Part shown: one piece after another, positions 59,700-64,000 of the stretch
Numbering within the stretch: the stretch's first letter is position 1
How the letters are laid out: every line of letters starts with the position of its first letter
NCBI GenBank assembly: GCA_036571765.1
Contig: BROE01000013.1
Coordinates: forward strand, 9,440,857-9,504,856
Length of the DNA stretch: 64,000 nucleotides
Direction: 5' to 3'
Source of the DNA: Plecoglossus altivelis
Lineage: Eukaryota > Chordata > Actinopteri > Osmeriformes > Plecoglossidae
Program-made: the position numbers and the translations under genes
The notes under the pieces: model-generated
The model's database searches: none
Seen by the model: only the letters and a program-made list of their open reading frames with translations
What the model was told of the DNA's origin: nothing

Positions 59700-61490
59700 A
59701 AAACACATTACTAAGATACAACAAAAAAAACACAAATGTCATACCTAGATCGGCCCAGGGAGTAAAAAATGAATTACAATGACAGAGAATCCTGAAAAAA
59801 TCACACAAACAAAATAAAAAGACCACAAATTTGCCATCCTGATGTCTAGTGAGGTTTAATAAAAACAGAAAACTGAGAAACAGCATGACTAATTAGCATT
59901 ACCAAGGTAGTGACACGGATGCACATGACTGTGTAAGACAACAACAACAAAGGCTGGGGAGATGCTACATGTTCACCTCATAGTCAGTGTAACTCCTCGA
60001 TATGGGAGAGAGGTCAGCTCGCTGTCTCTTAAGGCGAAAAGTGGTTTTGGGATGGCGAGCTCAACGTTTCGAGTAAGGTGAGATGCATTGTGGGTAAGGA
60101 TCATTGTCCACTGAGAGTGTCTAGTGGCCAATCAGAACCTATCGATTGTTCTTCCCCCCCCACAACCCTCAGGGCCTGGTGAGATCAGTCCCAGGCTTGA
60201 GATCATGTCTGATGAGGCTGAAACAGACCTCCACTGCACACACACAAACACAGACACACACATGCATGTTTACACACACACACACACACGACTACCAGAC
60301 ATACACACGCACATCTCTCAGAGATAAGTCACGTCTCAGCTTCCAGGCCACACCCCGTTACTGCCCAGTCTGTCTCACTCAACCAATGAGATTGCTCCAG
60401 ATCAAGACTGAGGTGAAAAGGATTGTGGGTTTGACCCTGGCCTCTTCCTGCTAGTAGAAGAGGGGGAGGGGGAAGACAACGATGCAGTGTGTATGTGAGA
60501 GAGAGGGCTCCATTGTTACTGAGAGTCCCTTAGGGCCTAGCTAGAACCAAGATGGAGGGGAGGAGGTAATGAGTGCAGGGTGGAGAGAGGTCTATAATAA
60601 GGCTCGAGCACTTGCGAGACGTGAAAAGCTGCTCATTTGTGTAAACACTCATACACAAACACACACACGGAAGCATAGACACACACCAACTACACCAGGT
60701 CCTGCTGTTTCAGTCAAAGCAATCCATACACTCTTGCTCCCTGCATCTCTTTTAACATTCTAGAACAATGCCCAGTGAAAAGGCGGAACCGGAGAACACA
60801 GTGGTGCTGGCCCGTGTCCTAGTAGCTCTATAACTATCAGTACATGTCAACTAGCTGTTTGCCAAACAAGGTAAAGAGATGGCCAAGGCTAGGTTCATCC
60901 TCCCCAGAGAGACTGACCCCTATCTTCCCCACAGACTGACCCTCACCCCATGGTTACTAGCAGCCAGAAGAGACAGAAGAGGACGGCTGCAGACTACACA
61001 CCTACACACACAAGTATCAGGTTTCTGTGCTACGGTAAAATAATCTCCTGGTCCTGTCTATCTCAGGGGGAGGGGGGCATTTAAAGGGCCATTTCAGAGA
61101 TTATACCAGGTATTGAATGAAGGCAATGAAAGGAAAGAGAGTGAAGAAAGGAGAGAGAAGGGAGATGAGTGGAGGGGAGCAAGGGTAGTCGTCAGACGTC
61201 CGCCGAGAGTGATGGATCTGGTTCGATAGTGTTGCTAAGAGACGGCCAACGTCCCACTCGCCGTCTCATTGTCAAGAGGAGGGGTTAGGAAGGGCTAATC
61301 AGAACTAAAAGCTCTCTCCCCCCTCCTCCCCTTGGGCTTTCCCCCAGATCAATGCAGCGTTGCTCAGTAGTAGATAGGCCTGACAATACAGCTCCTCCTA
61401 CCAGCATCTCTCTCTCTCTTTCTGCTAGACTTCCCACTGGGCAGCTTGATCACCGCAGAACAAATCTGAAGTGTCTGAAGAGTCACTTTT
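59700..61490. other. Non-genic interval or distal mmp15 3' UTR
   Basis: No coding exon accepted. Short CA runs lie at about 60236-60290 and 60655-60690. The interval could be the distal 3' UTR of the minus-strand metalloproteinase if the distant poly(A) signal is used. Confidence 0.35.
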
Positions 61491-61494
61491 GTAG

Positions 61495-61705
61495 TGTCGT
61501 ATGAAGTGTGAGTGTAGTGTTGTATCTGGAGTGTGTCAGTGTAGTGTTGTATCAGGAGTGTGTGTATGTGTGTAGTAGTGTTATATCAGGATTTTGTGTG
61601 TATGTAGGGTTTAATCAGGAGTGTCTGTGTTCTGTCGTATCAGGAGCGTGTGTGTGTGTGTAGTGTTAAATCCAGAGTGTGTGTGTAGTGTCATATCAGG
61701 ACTGT
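61495..61705. repeat. Degenerate GTAGTGTTGTATCAGGAGTGTG minisatellite
   Basis: About seven imperfect copies of a 25-45 bp unit with the core GTAGTGTTGTATCAGGAGTG. Unit length varies with the GT content. Confidence 0.85.
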
Positions 61706-62439
61706 ACAGGCCCTGGGAGCGGGTGGCTACAGTAGAGCTATCTGCAGAATGTGGGTCACATAACACAAGGCCAGATAGAGTCCTAACAGGGAAAGCACCG
61801 AGGCCAATCTTACCCGCCACCCGCGCCCCCACTCCAGTCTCTCCTCAACACCTCCCCCCTCTAATCTGCTTCCCTCTCCTCACCCTCAAGCCCCATGCAC
61901 CCTGCCCCTCCCCTTCCCTGTCTGTATAAGCAGACCCAGACCAGCACCAACTCAGTCTTACTGGCTATCATCCAGCAGTAATACTCCTCAGATAAAGTTT
62001 CTGGACTTTGCAACCTCTTCTTTGAACTCCAACAGATGGCTCGTTCCCTCCCCCCACTCTAACTTCCCCCCTCCCTCTCCAGCTATCTCCCCCTGACTCT
62101 TGGGCTCAGTCTCTCTCTCTCTCTCTCTGAGATGTGAGGATCCCAGTAGTGGCTGATCCGAAGCTCATGGTAGGAGGTGAAGGCTTGGGTTAGCAGTGTT
62201 CACACACACCTGCTGTGTTTGAGAGCAGAAGATTAGCAGAAGAGCCTGGGGCCCTGGGGAGCAGGGGGGGCCCGTGGGGGCCCAGGGCTTCTCACGTTAC
62301 AGTCCTGAGAAGCAGGGGCCATTATCTAACAGGGTGTAACCGTTCACTCAAACACACAAGATAAAATAATAAAAGCACAACCATGTTTTGTGTCTCTCCT
62401 GCTTAAGTCTGTCCTCTGATCTTCTGTAGAGGGAGTCCT

Positions 62440-62560
62440 TAAGGAGGGAGGGAAGGAGGGAGAGAGAGGGGGAGGGGGGAGAGGAGCAAGTGATAAAGGA
62501 CCAAAGAGGCAGAGGGGAGAAATGGTGCGCAGAGAGGGGAGGGAGGAGTGAGGAGGGAGG
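62440..62560. repeat. Polypurine tract
   Basis: GGGAGGGAAGGAGGGAGAGAGAGGG-like A/G sequence, downstream of mmp15 on the opposite strand. Confidence 0.75.
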
Positions 62561-62879
62561 TCACACACCCTCCAAATACACATAAACTATCTCACACAAT
62601 ATGAACCTCAACATAAAACATGAAAAAGAATGTGCAAACTTCTCTGATATAAATAGAATACAGTCAACGCATTGCAGAGCACCATGGGGTATAGTGAGTG
62701 TGGTATTAAACATGTGTTTGTGTGTGTGATCTGTGTGTGTCTATGTGTCTGTGTGTTTATGTACAGTATTTGCCAGTATAAATCTACTACCACATTGATG
62801 AAGATAAGTTGGTGAGGTGGAGTGGTTGAAGGGGGAGTGGTCGAAAGAATATGTTAGGGTCAAGTACGGTCAGAGCTCG

Positions 62880-63975
62880 TCAAACCCAGTCCTGCAAGGA
62901 GCGTTTGCAGTGGACCAAAAGGCGTGGCGCGCCCTTCCTCTGCAGAGTGTTGATAATGGCGTAGATCAATCCCAGAATGCACAGCACCAGGACCAGTGGC
63001 ACGGTAACCATGATGATATTCATGGTTCGCTCCTCGCTGTCGTTCACCTTTAGCACCACATCAACCTCGTTGGTCTTCTCCTCGTCTTCCTCTCGATAGT
63101 CCACGTCGTTGGTGTCTGACCCCGTACCACCCGTACCGCCGGTTCCGGTCCTGTCCCGGTCTTTGTCTGTGCCGGCGTCGGGGTTAACGGGCGGCCGGTC
63201 CAGGTCAGGGTTTTTGCGTCCTGGGTCTGAGGTGTCGGGATCACGGTCCACATCCACGTCCACACTGCAGCCCATGAAGTCTCGAAGGATGGACTTGGGG
63301 TAGCCTGGTTCGCTCTTCATACGATGGTTATCAAACTTCCAGTACTTAGAGCCCTTGTAAAAGTAGGTGTACGCTAGAGGGGGGAGGGGACACGAGAGGG
63401 AAGGGTCTCCTTTAAATTGAATCAAATTATACTTTTTATCCTTAGATGAATTAACAAGCTCTTGCACACGCAAACATGCTCACATGCTGAAGCCCTACTC
63501 TCCAGCCTTCCACCACCTCACCTCCGTCATCGCTAAGGAAGGCCCCCTTGGGAGACGAGGGCACTGCTGATCCCCACACACTGATAGACTTAGGGTAGTC
63601 TTTGTCCGCCGCACGCGACTGCTCATTAAAGCGCCAGTACCTGCAGGTATACAATGTTAACTGCTTGTTAAAGATACAGGACCACTGCTCATATTGTCTC
63701 AAGACGCCAAGTCTCCAAACTCATCTTTTAAAGGGACATTACCCCTAATTATCGAGTCTATCCTAATGCTTCCGTTTTACTGTGTAAACTAAACCTAGAC
63801 AGATGCATGAGAGTAGTTTCCCACCAGTCTCCTTGGAAGAAGTAGGTGAAGCCAGAGGGCTCCCACCAGATGGCTGTGTCGATTCTGTCGTAAGGGATGT
63901 CCCTGCCATAGTCCACCAGCTCCTGGGGATATCCAGGCTCCAGGTTAGCCTCCCTGAACAGCCACCATTTATTAC
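62880..63975 (-). CDS. mmp15: Membrane-type matrix metalloproteinase, C-terminal three exons (MMP15-like), partial
   Basis: Cell-surface zinc protease of the MT-MMP group; only the hemopexin C-terminal part, stalk, membrane segment and tail are in the window. Coding exons: 63975-63825, 63640-63522, 63373-62880; the gene continues past the right edge. Hemopexin blade motifs are visible: FREANLEPGYPQ, DRIDTAIWWEPSG, YWRFNEQ, KGAFLSDDG, YWKFDN and EPGYPKSILRDFMGC. An acidic Thr/Gly/Asp-rich stalk follows, then a membrane segment (NIIMVTVPLVLVLCILGLIY) and a tail with QRKGAPR and a C-terminal CKRSLQDWV. The QRKGAPR tail and FREANLEPGYPQ block fit MMP15 better than MMP14, MMP16 or MMP24. Fish often have two mmp15 copies and I cannot tell which this is. 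The catalytic domain cannot be checked here. Confidence 0.88.
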
Positions 63976-64000
63976 CTGGATGACCACAGGAACACAGGGG

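Noticed and set aside
1..64000. CRISPR arrays, operons, bacterial promoters
   Set aside because: The window is vertebrate nuclear DNA; the tandem arrays have no spacers and the genes are intron-split.

Overview
The window is nuclear DNA from a vertebrate, most likely a ray-finned fish. It contains spliced genes with GT-AG introns, vertebrate-specific orthologues (two-pore channel 2, 7-dehydrocholesterol reductase, a membrane-type MMP) and compact introns. It also has a very high density of (CA)n, (GA)n and minisatellite repeats, which is typical of teleosts. Species assignment is inference; no mobile-element coding sequence, tRNA or rRNA was recognised.

Layout. 1-24.5 kb is gene-poor: simple repeats, minisatellites, one assembly gap (16224-16480) flanked by two noisy copies of the same ~0.7 kb, and one weak candidate terminal exon (18628-18807, minus). 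24.9-32.7 kb is a complete 25-exon two-pore channel gene (tpcn2, minus, 768 aa). 33.8-40.3 kb is a complete 20-exon glutamine-dependent NAD synthetase gene (nadsyn1, minus, 699 aa). About 0.9 kb further on, transcribed in the opposite direction, lies 7-dehydrocholesterol reductase (dhcr7, plus, CDS 42120-45189, 478 aa). 45.2-62.9 kb is again gene-poor and repeat-rich, with a base-composition anomaly at about 50-51.7 kb. 62880-63975 (minus) holds the last three coding exons of a membrane-type matrix metalloproteinase best matched to MMP15; the rest lies beyond the right edge.

The exon structures of the three complete genes were built by hand from splice sites and frame. Each joins into an uninterrupted frame of the family's expected length, with catalytic or pore residues at the expected places. 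The head-to-head nadsyn1/dhcr7 pair matches the human arrangement, so a conserved bidirectional promoter is likely. The products act in different places: TPC2 is an endolysosomal cation channel, NADSYN1 makes cytosolic NAD, DHCR7 completes cholesterol synthesis in the ER, and MMP15 is a cell-surface protease.

The most interesting pattern is that tandem repeats repeatedly sit on, or are built from, splice signals. A 45-bp minisatellite in tpcn2 copies the exon 6 donor four times at exact period. A 22-bp minisatellite in dhcr7 copies a branchpoint-like TAGTAAC plus a TAG. (TC)n arrays form the polypyrimidine tracts of several acceptors. A (UG)n tract lies 10 nt before an in-frame skippable exon of nadsyn1.
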